Origin: Cinclus cinclus
Taxonomy: Eukaryota > Chordata > Aves > Passeriformes > Cinclidae
Reading direction: 5' to 3'
Assembly (NCBI RefSeq): GCF_963662255.1
Contig: NC_085059.1
Span: forward strand, 12,433,234-12,497,233
Length of the DNA stretch: 64,000 nt
Numbering within the stretch: position 1 is the stretch's first letter; every line of letters starts with the position of its first letter. The notes below the pieces were generated by a model. That model had not been told where the DNA came from, ran no database searches, and worked only from the letters and a program-made list of their open reading frames with translations. Below, piece by piece: positions 14,029 to 27,299 of the stretch. Both the position numbers and the translations under genes were made by a program.

Positions 14029-17000
14029 AAAGATCATTCATGTGAAGAATTATTCTTTCTCCTACTGTTTATCTGCAGAAAATCAGATTTACATCATCTT
14101 GACAGAGAGTAGAAATTTGGCTGCTATTCGCCACAACATATCTGCATAATATAATATATGCCTGAAATTTCTATGGAGGCTGATACAGTTTTATGTCAGC
14201 CTCTGACAGTAGCCACACTAAAAAAAAAAATAATAAGTGTTTTGAAAGGCCTTTTTGGTGTCCTCTTTTCTTGCACCCCCTAAATGAAACCGAGCAGATA
14301 AAATCAAACAGATGATGTTTGCACAGTCTTCCTGAAGCTGGGAGTGGGTATGGGCAGTGAAGATTATCTCTGGATCCCAAGTGCTCTAGTGGCTTGCAGG
14401 GATGTTGGCCATGGAAGCTGCTTCTGTGACTGTACTGAGAGCAGCTGGCTTCAAAGCAGGGCTGGGAATTGGTTCCTTTTCCATATAAATTAATTTCTCC
14501 CTCCACAGTGAGGTTCTGTGCAAGTGCAGAAGGGTTCATGACATCATGGGGGTTCACTGAAATGGATGAAAAGAGACTATGAACAAATTGCTGGATTCAT
14601 CTTGGGCATGTCTTCACAATTCCTCATTTCCTTCTATTTTAACAGGTTCCCAAACATTTACTCATCTACAGAGTGTTAATCTCTTGTTCCCAGCTTTTCA
14701 AGCATTTATAACTGCAATGCGTTTGTAAACTGCCTCTCTTAAGCAATGACAGCCTTGACCAAAAAGCAATTTAAAAATAATTTCTTCATTAAAAAAATAT
14801 TGTGTCAGACAGATGATAAACAGGTGGTAAGTGGAGTTTACTAAATCTTAGGTAAACCAAAGATGGTTTAAAATCTCCGATTTACCAGTAACAAATAAAA
14901 TAGTTCCAGCAATCCAATGAGATCCTGTGACAATGTTGGGGTTGACCAGGGCACCAAGATAAGGGTTAAGGTATTAGATTATTTCTCAAAGAGTAAATGG
15001 GATTGTCCTTTCTGTTCCATGAGACAGATGAGGATGGTATTTAGGAGAGGTAATTATTTCATCTAAATTAAAGAAGACAAGAAGTCTTGGCTGTTACATC
15101 AGGCTTCCCATATCTGCCTCTGCTTCTCTTGGTTGCCTTTGCTCCCCACAGCTCTCATTTGTGACACTGAGGCAAATTTGGGCAACCTTATGGTGCCTAA
15201 ATTTGTATACGCACCACTGACGCACGCTTTGTGGTCATAGGGCTCAAACCCATCCAGGGTTGTCCAAGACATTTATCCTACATTTTATAACTTCTTTGTA
15301 GAACAGCTGGAAGTTTCTGTCCCTGCCCAGCTCAGCATGCTGTGACCATGCTGGGTCCCCAGTGAGAGCACAGCCAGCTCCCCCTCTACAGCAGCTCCTC
15401 TATGAGTCCTTCCTCTGCTGAGTCGCCCTGGGTGGTGCTCAGCCCTTCTGTGTGCCCCCCTGGTTACAGATGAGCTTCTTTGTTCAGTCTTGGGTAATTT
15501 TCCACTTTCCAGACCCTCCTCCGTGCAATAAATTAAGTCAGCGTGGCTTCCAAGCTCAGCCCCTTGCTGGCATAGGGACTGTGTTACTGCATCCTGCTCC
15601 CAGCCCCTACCCAGGGCTGAAAGTCCTCTCCAACGTGGGGGATCTGCATGCCCACACCAAGAACATACCACATTTCCTTCTGCTAAAAACACTACCAGAA
15701 ATGAGTTGTATGTCACCCCAGTCCACTTATTTTCACACCACCTTGTCTTTTCAAGTGAGGAACATCAGATGTCCCAAATGTGGCACCTCCAAATTGCCAA
15801 GAAATCATTAAATCACTCTGTTTTGTGCAGTGCCTTATAGCAAAAAAGTGCTAATAATATAAACCATTTAGTTCTTACTCCTTTGTTTTTCATGTTATTT
15901 TAGTTCTAATCTCCAGTCTAAAATCCCTTCCTAAATTGCCTACTCCAACATGACTGGAAATTTCAGGAACTGCTGAAACCACTAAGTTGTCCCACTGAAT
16001 ACAGGGCATGCTCCTGGGAAGACCAAAACAGGGAAACACTGTGGACACACAAAGGAAGAAGAATCCTGGGAAAAATTGTGAGCGACCAAATCTTCTGGTA
16101 TCCATTAAAATAAAATAGTTCTAACCAAAGGAAGGGGGATTTTCCTGATGTGCAATGAAATAAACATCCAGAAGTGATTTGTGTGTGTGTTCAAATTTAA
16201 ATTTAGAATTTTATTGAGTACGTTGCTCAAAGGCCCTTTTCTTCCCAGGGTAGTTTGGCTACAATCTCTTGAGAAAGAAAATCCCTGCACAGAACATATC
16301 CTCACTTTGCTCAGCCCTCACCATGCACAAATCACCATGCTGGGATAGTGGGCAGCAGGCCTTTCCCTTTCTTAATTACTGCTGTGGTCCTGGTAGATGC
16401 ACAGCCTGTCAGAGTTGATTTCAGTGTTGGGCTTGAGCTGCAGAAAAATATGAATAGTCATGGGACAGGTAAGAAGTGAGGGAGATCCCTGCCTGATGCC
16501 CTGCCTGGAGCTGGGGGATTTCCAGGTTGGAGGGTGCTCAGTATCCAACTTTCAGAGCAGTTTTCCATTGGAAATTATGATCTCTCCCAACTTTGTCATT
16601 TTGAGGCCAGTTTAAGTCATCAGAAGCTGTGTAAATCTGCAAACTGCATCACACCAGCAGCAGAGCTGGGGTGACACCAGCCTGCCCTGACCTGGCTCTG
16701 GGGTGCTCAGGCTGTCGCTGTTCTTTGATGAGGTTTTCCCTAAACCATATTATTGCAAATTAAATGCCCAAGGGCTTTTCATTTAAGTTGAAGCCCAAAA
16801 ACTTCTGTGACCTATTCATCTTAGGAGGTCGGGTTTCAGACAAAGCTGTCTGTATGGCAGCACTTAGGTTGGATACAGGTTTTTGAAATTGCTGTAGAAA
16901 TTTTTGTGCAATTATATTCAATAAATGATTACAAAGCAGTTATCTATGAAAGGCATGTTGGCTCATTGTTGAGGATTTTTATTTCACTCACTTCTTGATT

Positions 17001-18987
17001 AGAAAAGGGACTTCTGTGCATCTTGAAATACTTTCCTGAGTAAAGAGAAGCTTATATGGAAATGTGTATGCCGTGCTCCAAAGTAGTAAGGCTGAGGTCC
17101 ATGCAATTGAAAAAAGACATTGTTTGCTGAAATGTTTGTGTTTGCTGAGCACAATGAAGAATCTGTGCTCCTATAAAAGTCACAAAAATAACCATTAATT
17201 TTATCCTGGTCCCACTCCAAGAGTGAAAATCAACTCAAGTCTGTAACACAAACTCAGCGTGGCATCTGAGTAGTTGCTGGGATCTCAGGTGCTTTTTTCC
17301 TAGCTCACACGAGTTTTAATATTCACATACATTCAACTACCCAATGTTCCTCTCTGTGGTCCCATATTAGAATGTGCCTACTGGAGACCTTCTTTACTGA
17401 ACAACCTGGTATTTTAATTGTGCATGAGCCTTAATCTTAGCATTTATCTCCATTAATAATGCAGGTTCTCTCTTTAGTTCTTCCATTGATTCTCTGTGGT
17501 GGCCAGAAGAGTCTAAGTTGCCTTTGCCTATAAACCCCTTTGGCACATGGGCACGCATCAAGTTCCCTTGTGTGGAATTGCCATGGAAATTCCAACTGGG
17601 AGGACTAGCAACATGACCAAGGATCCAGGCTTCTGCAGGCAACCATCTTGTGTTGTCTGAAATGCAACATAACCTCAGAAATAAAAATTTGGCCCCACTG
17701 ATCAGGATCCAGATGGAGAAATTCAAGCTGGGGGCCCAGTTTTGACCAAGTCTGATTTAAATGCAAAGTACAGTAAATCATTTTAACTGTTCCTGCATGC
17801 ATTTAGGCTCACCCATGTGAGCAGTCTCATTGGAGTCAATTATGAACAATGGTGTTTCTTTTTTATACACTGCTGATTTCTGATACAGGGTATAAATGAC
17901 TCTTTTACTACCCTAGGCACCAAAATCCCTTAGCTACTACAGGGACATCACACTAATTGATAAATGCTGCTTGATTGGGGTAGCTTTCAATTTTGCAATC
18001 CTATTAAGAATGATAGGTATGTCAAATATTTGTGCCTGCTGGTCAGAACATATTATTCTGCTCTAAGGTTCCCAGTTTAATTTTTTTTAATCAATTGGGC
18101 AGAACCACTGCTGTAAGACAAACAGATGCTCTTCAGCTGTACTTTTCCATAAATGATTTTGTTCTGTGGTTTTTTTTGTTCCCCTACCAGGCATATCAAG
18201 TTCAAAAGAAAATGTTGCCTCTCACTAATGAGAAGATTAATCTCATTCACCAATGCAGCAGACTTCGTCAACTTCGTTGAAAGTTTGATGACCTTTAAGA
18301 GACAAAGTTTTAGTGTGCCTAAAATAAATAATTCATCCTTCACAGATTTGCCCTGTGTATCCATCTGCTTAAATCCGAAGCATGCTGATTAAAGCTTCTG
18401 AGTGCAATTATCTTCCTACTTCATTCAGATAAAAATCTCTATTTTCTCACTGCACTTCAAAGCACAACTTCTCATTTAAGGATATCACCAATCCAATGTA
18501 CATGGGGTCCATTTTTGCTCTGACTTACGCTCTTCACAGCTTTCTTCAAAATCTCACAAAAAGGACTGAAATTCTCTTCTCCAGACAATTTTCTTTTCCA
18601 GCGCTGAAAGCTGAAATGTGTAATTAATGCTCCTGTAAAATCTGTGAAATCATCATCTTCAAATACAACCAGAAAATTAATTTCTGTTCTCATGTACAGG
18701 GAGAAAAATGTCATGTAGGCAAATGGCAAGATGTGATTTACTTTGATTACTGCAATTACTGTCACTGCTGGGCTCCTTCCTCCTCTGAAGGTTGCAAGCA
18801 GCAAATTGCCAAGAGAACCCATTGCTGCAGTCCCTCCCCTGTGCAATGCCCATTTGGCTGATTTCTTGTCTCACCTGTTGCCCTTTTGGCTTTCGGCCGC
18901 CCTTTTGCACAAAATGATGTGTGTAAGTCACATCAGCATGGAGTGCAGCCCAAGGGGCTGCTCATGGGGGCTCACTCAGGGGCAGAC
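14029..18987. other. Spacer with two weak exon candidates
   Basis: Mostly AT-rich spacer. The segment 14640-14900 is AT-rich and repeat-free and could be conserved noncoding DNA. Two weak exon-like segments occur on opposite strands near the right end, at 18191-18280 (+) and 18529-18683 (-); they are described as findings and are not annotated as genes because neither has a partner exon or a recognised family. Open frames at 15285-15811 overlap on both strands and look compositional. Confidence 0.5.
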
Positions 18988-19080
18988 CATAGAATCACGG
19001 AAACAGAATTGAGAGGGACCCACAAGGATCACCTAAGTCCAGCTCCTGACCCTGCACAGAACCCACCAAGTGCCTGGTCC
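18988..19080 (-). mobile_element. CR1 LINE, 3' fragment
   Basis: Reverse-complement CR1 tail: 'catagaatcacgg' followed by 'gagagggacccacaaggatc', 'taagtccagctcctgaccct' and 'gcacagaacccaccaagtg'. The 'gacccacaaggatcatcgagtccagctcctg' type wording marks a different CR1 subfamily from the copies with 'gaccttaaagatcatctagttccaacc'. The right edge is uncertain. Confidence 0.82.
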
Positions 19081-22000
19081 CTGCCCCAAAAAATGTGCAG
19101 CCATCTTGGCTTCCCTCCAGCCATTGGCGTCACGGGGCAGGTTTGAAGCATCCTGCAGTGCCCACATGCAGATAAATAGCTGATTATAAAATAACCAAGC
19201 AGATGGTCTCTTTTGTTGCTACCTGTGAGAATAAGCACAGGTCTCCCATTTCCCTGCGAAGAAGGAAAGAACTCCATGGACATCACGCAGCTCTCAGTTT
19301 ATTTAGGACAATCTCAGAAAGAAATGCTGAATGAATATTGCAGCCATTTCTATGAATCCTTCCTGGCCCCACATGAAATTAGACCAAATTGGCACCATGT
19401 CACCTTGTTACTAGAGAGAACAAGTATTCCCTCTGGCAAAATCCTCCTTCAGCCTTGAAAAAATGTTGGGATTCTTTTCATGCAGAAATTGAAATTGGTC
19501 TTAAATGCTCTCTGGATTGAATGTTACTTGTCATGAATGAAACAATGAAAATGAAGGGGGAAATAACAAGGGATTCCTGCATTTTTAAAGATGATTTACA
19601 GAAGGAAGGAAATCCTAGAGATTAGGAAGTTGTTGAAATACCAGTGATTGTCAAATATGAAAACATTCCAAAGTCAGAGATTAGGAAATAAGAAAAAGAA
19701 AATATAGGAATTGCAAAGAAAAAAGCCATAAGGCTGTCATATTCGAAAAGAAAAAAGTATCCATGGAAAGAAAAACAAAAAAACCTCTTAAAACCAGAAA
19801 CAAGGCACCTGCTCTTCTGGCAGCTACCAGCAACAAGGAAGATTCCACCTGCTAACCCAAATTTTTAACATCAGTAAATCACCATGGGGGTAAAATAACA
19901 GGACGTCGGAAATGAAACAGTTGAATTAATCAGTGGATCAGATGCCACTCCCACACAATCACTGCTCTCAGCACTGAGCAAGAGCTTGAGGTTTGCTCCC
20001 ACTCAGTGGGGATTGCCCTCTTCCCATCCAATGTGTGCATTCCTGTGCCTGGAGGTTGCAAGGTGAGGTTGGCTCTGTGGTGAGGGAGGGGGAATGCAGT
20101 TGCCCATGAGCCAGCGTGATCCTCTGGGACCCTCCACCCCAGGTGCCAGCTGAGGAACCAGTGAAACCGGGAATGTTTGGTGAGAAAAACTATCTTGAAA
20201 TGCTGAAGCCAATCTTTCCATGGCCATGAAAATGAAATTTTAAATACTGGAGAAGGAGTAATCAAATCTGTTGAAGAAAGTAAGAGTAGCTTTGTTTTAT
20301 GAAGATCACCACCATTAGCATGTCACATATGCTCATACTCCAAAATACTCAACAGCTCAACCTAGAGTGTGCATGAAACAGAAAAACAGTAGCACATGAA
20401 TGGAAACATGGGATGGGGAACATAAATCACAAAATACATTACTTAAATTGAGAGCTGAATTTTGAGCCTCTGGACCAACATAAAGCCTGTGATGCATGTG
20501 GAGAATTAGTCTCATGTCTTTTGTTCCATTTAATGGGAGCGTTATAGCTGGAATCCCTCACATTGCACTGCACGTGTCAAGGTCGCCCTTGGTAGAAACT
20601 ATTGATGGCCAGTGATTTTGATTTTATCTTATGCTATTGTGACTTCATACTCTCATGAGCACTTCTGACCCGTGGTGGTTGCTTGGCAAAGCATGGACTG
20701 AGCTGTGGGTAATATTAACGTGGAGGAACTGCCCAGAGGCTGTGGCCATGCCAGGATTTCAGAAGGAGGGTAGGGGACCACTTGGTTTTGCAATATTATT
20801 GTTTGCCAGCATTGAGTTAATGCGTGAAAATCAAGGAAGATTTAACCATTACCTAATCACAGTCACATACTAAGGTTGATGCAAACTTGGTGGAGGTGCC
20901 TAGTGAGAATCATAACTAAAAATGATTAAGTTGCCCTTCAAATAAGTGTGTAATAAATGAAGTGGATCTCATAGGTATGTTTAAGGGAATAGTATTTTTG
21001 GACATGTTCTCTGCCAGTCCTTATTGGGTTGAACCAGGCAGACAGCAAGTTTTTTTGCTTTTAGTGATCCGTAATGGTCCTGCTCTAGTGAGCTTGTGGC
21101 TTGATGTTTTAATTGACTGGTCAGAAAGAAGCCTGGGAAACGTATCAAGGGCCCTCCATCTCTCTGCTCAGTGATCAGAATCCCCTCAATGTATCTCATT
21201 CATCCCTTCATCAAAGGCATGGTAGAGACCATATGAAAATTACAGCCCTGTTAATACATATTAAATAGTGTTTCTTTAACAGATGGGAAACTATAAACAG
21301 TTTCCTAAGATGCATAAACAAATTAAAGAGAACTTCCAGATTTGACATCTTAATAGGCTGTGATGAATAATTTGGCGTCACGACAACATCTCTGCCAAGA
21401 TAAGGAGCCTTGGGATGAAATTGCTCTTTGAAAGAGTTATTTAGTAGCTCTCCTATCTGAGCACAGATTATCTGGTTTATGGAGGACAGTGGAAGGTCTT
21501 GCTTGGAAAGTTTATCTGACTTCTCTTTCAGGGCTTTATCCTGTCACCAAGATCATTACCATGATACCTTTCATGTGAATCAGCTCTGCTCCTCTATTTT
21601 TCATAAAAATGAATGTCTGACTCACATCCCACAAATAAGATTGGTACATTAGGGGAAGGGCTTTGTTGATTGTTGAAAGAAAAAGCCATTAGCCTCTTTT
21701 ATTATGGTTAGGTTATTTTCTGTAATAACAATTTACCAAAATAAATGTGATTACTGGAAAAAAAATAGTTGCAGTTGCCTTCTGTTCACCAGTAATTTAT
21801 TAAAAACAGTGGCAAGAATAAATCCTTGAATTTAAACCTTCCCATTTGTACATGTTTCAGTTGTAGACTGTAACTGAAATAAGCAGTGATTCATGGCAAA
21901 TAAAGTTGGAATTAATTAGAGAATCCCTGGTCTGTGACAGCCACCCTATTTTCTCTGGGAATTCAATGGTTTTGGGAAGATAATGGTTATTGGCACACAC

Positions 22001-22350
22001 ACAGGCTACAATAGACCCATAACCAGGTTTTTCCACTTTCTCCAGAGATGAACACTGTGTTGCAACAGTGCAGGGCATTGTAATAAGGAGAAGCCCCAGG
22101 AATGCAGATGGGATATTTTTCATAATGCAGTTTCCATCCTGCCATCTCTTGGTCAGTAATTGCAATTCTCAGTGCAAACAGAGATATGTCCAGGCAAAGG
22201 CTTGGCACAGGTTGGCTGCTCACATCTTGTATTTCAGCAAATTGAAAATGCTGCAAGGTCCAGCCAGTTCAGTGAAGCTGAAGGGAGTAGAAAGGGGAAT
22301 CCTAAGAGAGACTGTACAGATGTGTCTGGAGGTGGGGTGTGGGCACCTGG
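19081..22350. other. Spacer, nothing recognised
   Basis: A-rich stretch at 19540-19800 and AT-rich repeat-free stretch at 21240-21900, the latter with motif-dense sequence of the kind found in conserved noncoding elements. Open frames near 19930-20265 (-) and 21857-22256 (-) are short and unsupported. No gene called. Confidence 0.55.
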
Positions 22351-22424
22351 GTCAGTGGTGGACTTGGCAGTGCTGGGGCTACAGCTGCACTTGATGATCT
22401 TTGAGGCCTTTTCCAACCACAGGG
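22351..22424 (+). mobile_element. CR1 LINE, short 3' fragment
   Basis: Sense-orientation CR1 tail: 'ggtggacttggcagtgctgg', 'cttgatgatctttgaggcct' and 'tttccaacc'. The ATTCTRTG terminal repeat that normally follows has been replaced by 'acagggaagcacag', so the extreme 3' end is degraded. Upstream CR1 blocks are not recognisable. Confidence 0.8.
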
Positions 22425-24716
22425 AAGCACAGAAAGGTCACATGTGATCAGAACTCAGACCCTGCCCATACCCTGCTCCTTCAGGTAACATTAAGCAGAT
22501 AAAGTCCCTTCTGGGAAAGGGGAAGAAGCAAACCTGAAATAGTTGTGTAGCTCAGCTTTCAGGAGCCTTTCCCTTTGCATCCCTAATAATCCCTGAAGCT
22601 GTTGTCTTGGCAATAATCTAGCAATTAAAGGAAAATATTGGTATTTAATTAAATTTATCAATCAACCAGGAATGAGTTTTCCTTATCAACAGGATCTGGA
22701 TTTGATTTTACCACTTAGAAGTGAATGTTAAAGACTCTTGTAGAATAAAACTTTAATTAGGAAAGGAGATTTGGATTAACATGGAAAGCAGAGAGAGAAC
22801 GAAAGGTCCTAAAAAATCATCTGAGTATGATTCACAGGAAGAGAGGAACCTAATTATGGGAACAGATTTTTTTTTTTTTTAAGAAAAGAGCAGCTATATG
22901 GTGCTAAAGCTCGTGGGTAGAAGAGGCACAGGAGGGATTTTGATGAGGCTAGGATGTCTCTATTCAATCCACTTTTCTGATCTTAATATTTAGCCATTTC
23001 AGATACTCAAAGTCTGGTCAGAAAGTACACACATACACTGTGGGGCACTAGAAAATCCTCAGGATTTGAATGCTTGACTCTCATAAATTTAGATAACAGA
23101 GGAACAAACGTCTCTTCTGAGACATTCTAAAAAGGTACTAAAAGGATTCTAAAAGGTTCTAAATTTTTTTTTTTGTCACTTTCTGGTGGTGTTGGTATCA
23201 TGGAGGATGCTGCCCACCTGCACCTCATTCCTAAACCCACAGAGCCACAATCCTGCCCGATATATCCACACCAGGATCTTTTTTTTTTTTTCAGACTTGT
23301 TCCTAAGAAATTTTGAATTTCATGGCATTGACTCCTGATCCTTGGATGGCTTCTTTACTCCTTTGCAGGTATGTCTCCAAAAGTTGATGCCTCAGGGGTT
23401 CATAGTAAAATCACTTGCAATTTTCCTTTCTTTTGGGCACTTTTATTTTATTTTGGGTTTTGTGGGAAAGAGGAAAAAATTGAAAATACACTCAGAGAAA
23501 TCAGAATTCATTAAAGTCTGCTCTGCATACTGAGTCAGAACAAGGCTGGATGCAGGGAGGTGTTGCCTGGAGGATAGCAGTGCTGCTTACTGTGTAAACT
23601 GGAAAACAGCTCTGCTGTCACTCCAAGATTCTTCCAACCAGGGGATGTTGAAATCCATGTTCTAAGTTCTTGGGTATTGCTGCAATGTGCCCAAAAATAC
23701 AGTTTTCCATGGAGCAAACTGGCAGGTGTCAGAAGGCAAGATGAAATCCCATAAAAATGTACTGAATGGCCAACGTAAATGGAAATGTACTTCATACATT
23801 GCCAGAGATATTTTCAGGCAGAAAAAAAACCCCAAGCTCCACCTCCCAAATGAATGACTTCCTGCCACTTGTAGTTCTTTAGTGCTTCCCTCTGAAAAAA
23901 ATTGCAGGAATCAGACGCAAAGGATATAATTAATCTCCCATTAGCAATCTGGGAGGATGCTGCTGGAGCAGGCAGGGGTAGTGTAAGAAGGTATGACTGC
24001 TCCACCAGTACACTGACCAGTGTGAAACTGGGCTGGAAGGTTTCTGCCATTTTAAGGACTTGTTTTTAAACTTTCTTCTTGAAGTATTCTTCTGCTCAGT
24101 CATTGGTTTCTCCATTGAGTACATTACCCCCTATAAAATCATGGAGTTTTTTTAAATCAGCCTGCCTGGGCATGCTTCTGGATATTTGTATCCTATCACC
24201 TGCGATCATTATAAAATTTACCTGTCAAAAAACTATGGGAAATATTCAGTTTTATAGCTGAGATAAAATGTTTGTCACTTGTGTGATGTAACCTGAAAGA
24301 AAAGACTTTGCCCTGAAGAAATTTTGCTTAAAAGTCTGTCAAAATATTTTAATGGTATTAGTGGAGACCTTATCCCAAGGCTGCCTGAGTCTTCACAGTA
24401 AGGAGAAACAGTTTGTTCCTTGAATACTTCTGGACAGAGAGCTCTGGTTTGAGGAACGGAGGCTTTTGGTTTTTTCTCGTTTTAGTTGTGGTGCTCACAA
24501 CTCACCTCTCTGCTAGGAGTTGTTCAATGCACCAAGAGGCAGGAGGGCTCCAGGGATGGATTTTTGAAGGTTCAGGGAATTCCCTGTGGTTCATCAGCCA
24601 ACAAAATGGGGATGGAGAGAAGCTGTCCCCAGCCACAGGGAACGGCAGCTCCTCTCTGAATCTCAGCTGGAGAACACCCAACACTCTCTCCCTGGCTGCT
24701 CATACGTTCTGCTTAC
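22425..24716. other. Spacer with T runs
   Basis: Contains T14 at 22867-22880, T13 at 23279-23291 and a short imperfect tandem of a unit near TCTAAAAGG at about 23124-23163. No open frame above 95 codons and no supported gene. The T13 followed by CAG resembles a 3' splice site but no open exon follows. Confidence 0.6.
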
Positions 24717-25168
24717 AGAATCATAGAATCAAAAAGGTTGGAAAAACCCTTGAGGATCATCTAGTCCAACCATTAACCCAGCACTGCCAAGGCCATCAAT
24801 AAACCATGTCCCCAGGTGCCATATTTACATAGTTTTTGCACACTTCCATGGACAGTCATTCCACCTGGTCAGTCCATTCCAATGTTTCACCACTCTTTCC
24901 ATGAACAAATTTTCCCTGATATCCAATCTAGATGTCCCCTGGCACAACTTGAGACTGTTTTATCTTGTCCTATTTCTCATTACACAGGAGAAGAACCCAA
25001 TCCCCACCTGGCTACAGCCTTCTCTCAGGGAGTTGCAGAGAGCAGGAAGGTCCAACCCAAGCCTCCTTTTCTCCAGGCTGAGCCCCCCCAGTTCCTTCAC
25101 CTGCTCCTCATCAGACTTGTGCTCCAGCCCCTTTCCCATTGCCCTTCTCTGGACACACTCCATTCCTA
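24717..25168 (-). mobile_element. CR1 LINE, long 3' fragment
   Basis: One of the best-preserved copies in the window, about 450 bases in reverse-complement orientation. It starts (+ strand) with 'agaatcatagaatc', then 'ggatcatctagtccaacc', 'ccagcactgccaaggcca', 'ttccaatgtttcaccactc', 'aattttccctgatatccaat', 'gcacaacttgagactgtttt', 'cttctctcagggagttgcag', 'tctccaggctgagccccccc' and ends near 'gacacactccattcc'. Apparent open frames at 24816-25256 are inside this element and are not host genes. It has no reverse transcriptase sequence. Confidence 0.93.
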
Positions 25169-27182
25169 TTGCTACATGTTGCTTTTTCATATGCAAAGCC
25201 TGGAATTTAACCCCACAGCCTGGACAAGACAGCCATTAATCTGCAGGCACATATAGACTTTCCTTCTTGCCTCACTTTTGTTTTCCTTTGCTGGTTATTT
25301 TAGATGCATCTCTGTTGGCTTTAGGACTCAGACCAGAGCTATGTACTCTTCAGCAGACGCTGGGGCTTATCCTGAGGTCTTCCATGTGTTGTTTTCATTA
25401 GAATCCTACTTGTATCCTGGTTGCAGAAAAAAAAAAAAAGTGTTGGAAATACCATTTGGCAACAAGACCACACATTCATATTATACAACCCAGCAGTGGG
25501 GTTCCCTTTTTCTGGGAATTCTTTGTTCTGGAGAAGTAGTGCCAAGGCAGTGAGATTGATTTATGTCACCAATAGAAACCAAACACCCATCGCAACATTC
25601 CACAAACAGCAAACAGCTCCAAGGGCCTTGGTATGGAGGTGACTAATGCTGCTGTCCCTGAGCCCCACAGCTCCCTTCCTCTGCAACCAGACACAGGCAA
25701 CAAAGTCTGGACATGCCATGCTGCCGTGCATGGGGGTAGGTGCCAGCTGGGCAGCTCATCCCACCTGCAAATCTCCCCTTTGAGTGTGAAATGAAATGAC
25801 CCAAGATGTTTTTAGGAAGCAGAAGAACACAACAGTTTAAAGGACGTAGGGTTTAAAAATAAAACGGTTTTAAAAACCCTGCTTATAACCTGGGAAAGTA
25901 AATTGGGGGACACACTCTCACCTTGCTCCTGCAGTCAGGTCTGTGGTCCTCAGATGTGGTGTTGGCTGCAGGTGACCACAGGCTCCCAGGATAGTTAAAC
26001 ACTCGGTACCCCACTGTAGCCTTTCTTACATTTTTACATTAATCTATTTGTCTTACTGCCAGGATGAAATACATTTTTCCCATCCTGGTTTTCCTTATCC
26101 TGGCTACTCCACCCTCAGACTGTTTTAATCCCTCTTTTAGTCTCTATGTTCTTTATCTATATGATGGAACTCATGCAAGGCATTTAGTGTTATTGCCTCC
26201 TACCATCTACCCCAATCCACAAGCCTGGGAAAAGCCCTCTGCAAGTCCAGTGTGTCTGGACATGTATTGCAGCAAATGGCTTTGCAGCACCAGAGAGGAT
26301 CAGATCAAAGTGGCATCCCAGTCCAGGGCTCCCTCCCAACGTGCTGCCTGTGAATTCATGCACCATGTACAGACACTGAGCTCTACCTAACTTGCTCAAG
26401 ATGTGGTGCCTGCATCCTCCACCTCTGAGAACACCACATGTTTGCTGTATTTAATGCAATCACAACTTATAATATTAGGGGTCAAAATATTTTAGGTGAT
26501 CCTGGAGCAGCACAAGGAAGCTGTTTACTCCTGGGTTTCCGTTCCCTCCGCGGAGCAGCGTCTGTTGTGTGGCCAGGTCTGATCCACAGATGGAGGGGGC
26601 GGGCAGGGCTGCCAGATCAAAGCACATCTGCTGGGGAGGCAGTGCATCCCTTCTCCACCAGGCACTGGGGACTGCCTGCCCTTGGCCATGACAGAAGGCA
26701 ACCATAACCCAGCTGCACATCTCAGGCATCAGGAAGCTGTGCTTGGGAAGGAAAACATAAAGATTTAAGTAACAGGTGTTGACTGGGGAAGCATTATATA
26801 AGCAAAGCTTCAGAAAACAGAGAAGCACCTTTTCTCTGTTGGTACTTATCTTTTGAGATCTGAAATTCCTGCAAGGTTTTCTACTTGAAACATGAAATGG
26901 TAGAAGAAAAACACCTAAAGAATAATTTTGTTTGGTTTGCTTGTACTGAAGCAGAGGTCAAGGAAGTGTCATAAGGTGATCTAATTCACTGGCTGGCATG
27001 ACTTCCACAGCTATAATAAATATGATATAATGCCAGAAGTGGATATAAGCTATTTACCACGCTCAGGTAGGAAATCCAGGGATCAGGAGTTAAGTGACTA
27101 TATTAAACATTTTGCGATTTAGATGCCTCATGGAAGAACACAGAGCCTTGAAATGAGATCCAGAGCAGCTGATGGCTTGGAT
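25169..27182. other. Spacer, nothing recognised
   Basis: A12 run at about 25428-25440 and ordinary spacer. Open frames at 26064-26390 (+) and 26475-26828 (-) exceed 100 codons but show no splice context, domain or family that I recognise. No gene called. Confidence 0.55.
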
Positions 27183-27299
27183 GGGGCCAGGTTGGACGGA
27201 GCTCTGGGCAATCTGATGTAGTGGGTGTCATCCCTGCCCATAGCAGGGAGTTCTCTCTTTAAGATCCCTTTGAACCCAAACTGCTCTGTGATTCTGTGA
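27183..27299 (+). mobile_element. CR1 LINE, 3' fragment
   Basis: Sense CR1 tail: 'ggccaggttggacggagctc', 'tgggcaatctgatgtagtgg', 'tgtcatccctgcccatagca', 'aagatccctttgaacccaaa' and terminal 'ctgtgattctgtga'. The last element matches the CR1 3' terminal repeat. Blocks upstream of 27183 are missing, so the copy is strongly 5'-truncated. Confidence 0.9.

Noticed and set aside
23279..23294. T13 followed by CAG, like a 3' splice site
   Set aside because: No open exon with a donor follows it.
24816..25256. 146- and 112-codon open frames on the + strand
   Set aside because: They lie inside the reverse-complement CR1 fragment at 24717-25168 and reflect transposon sequence.
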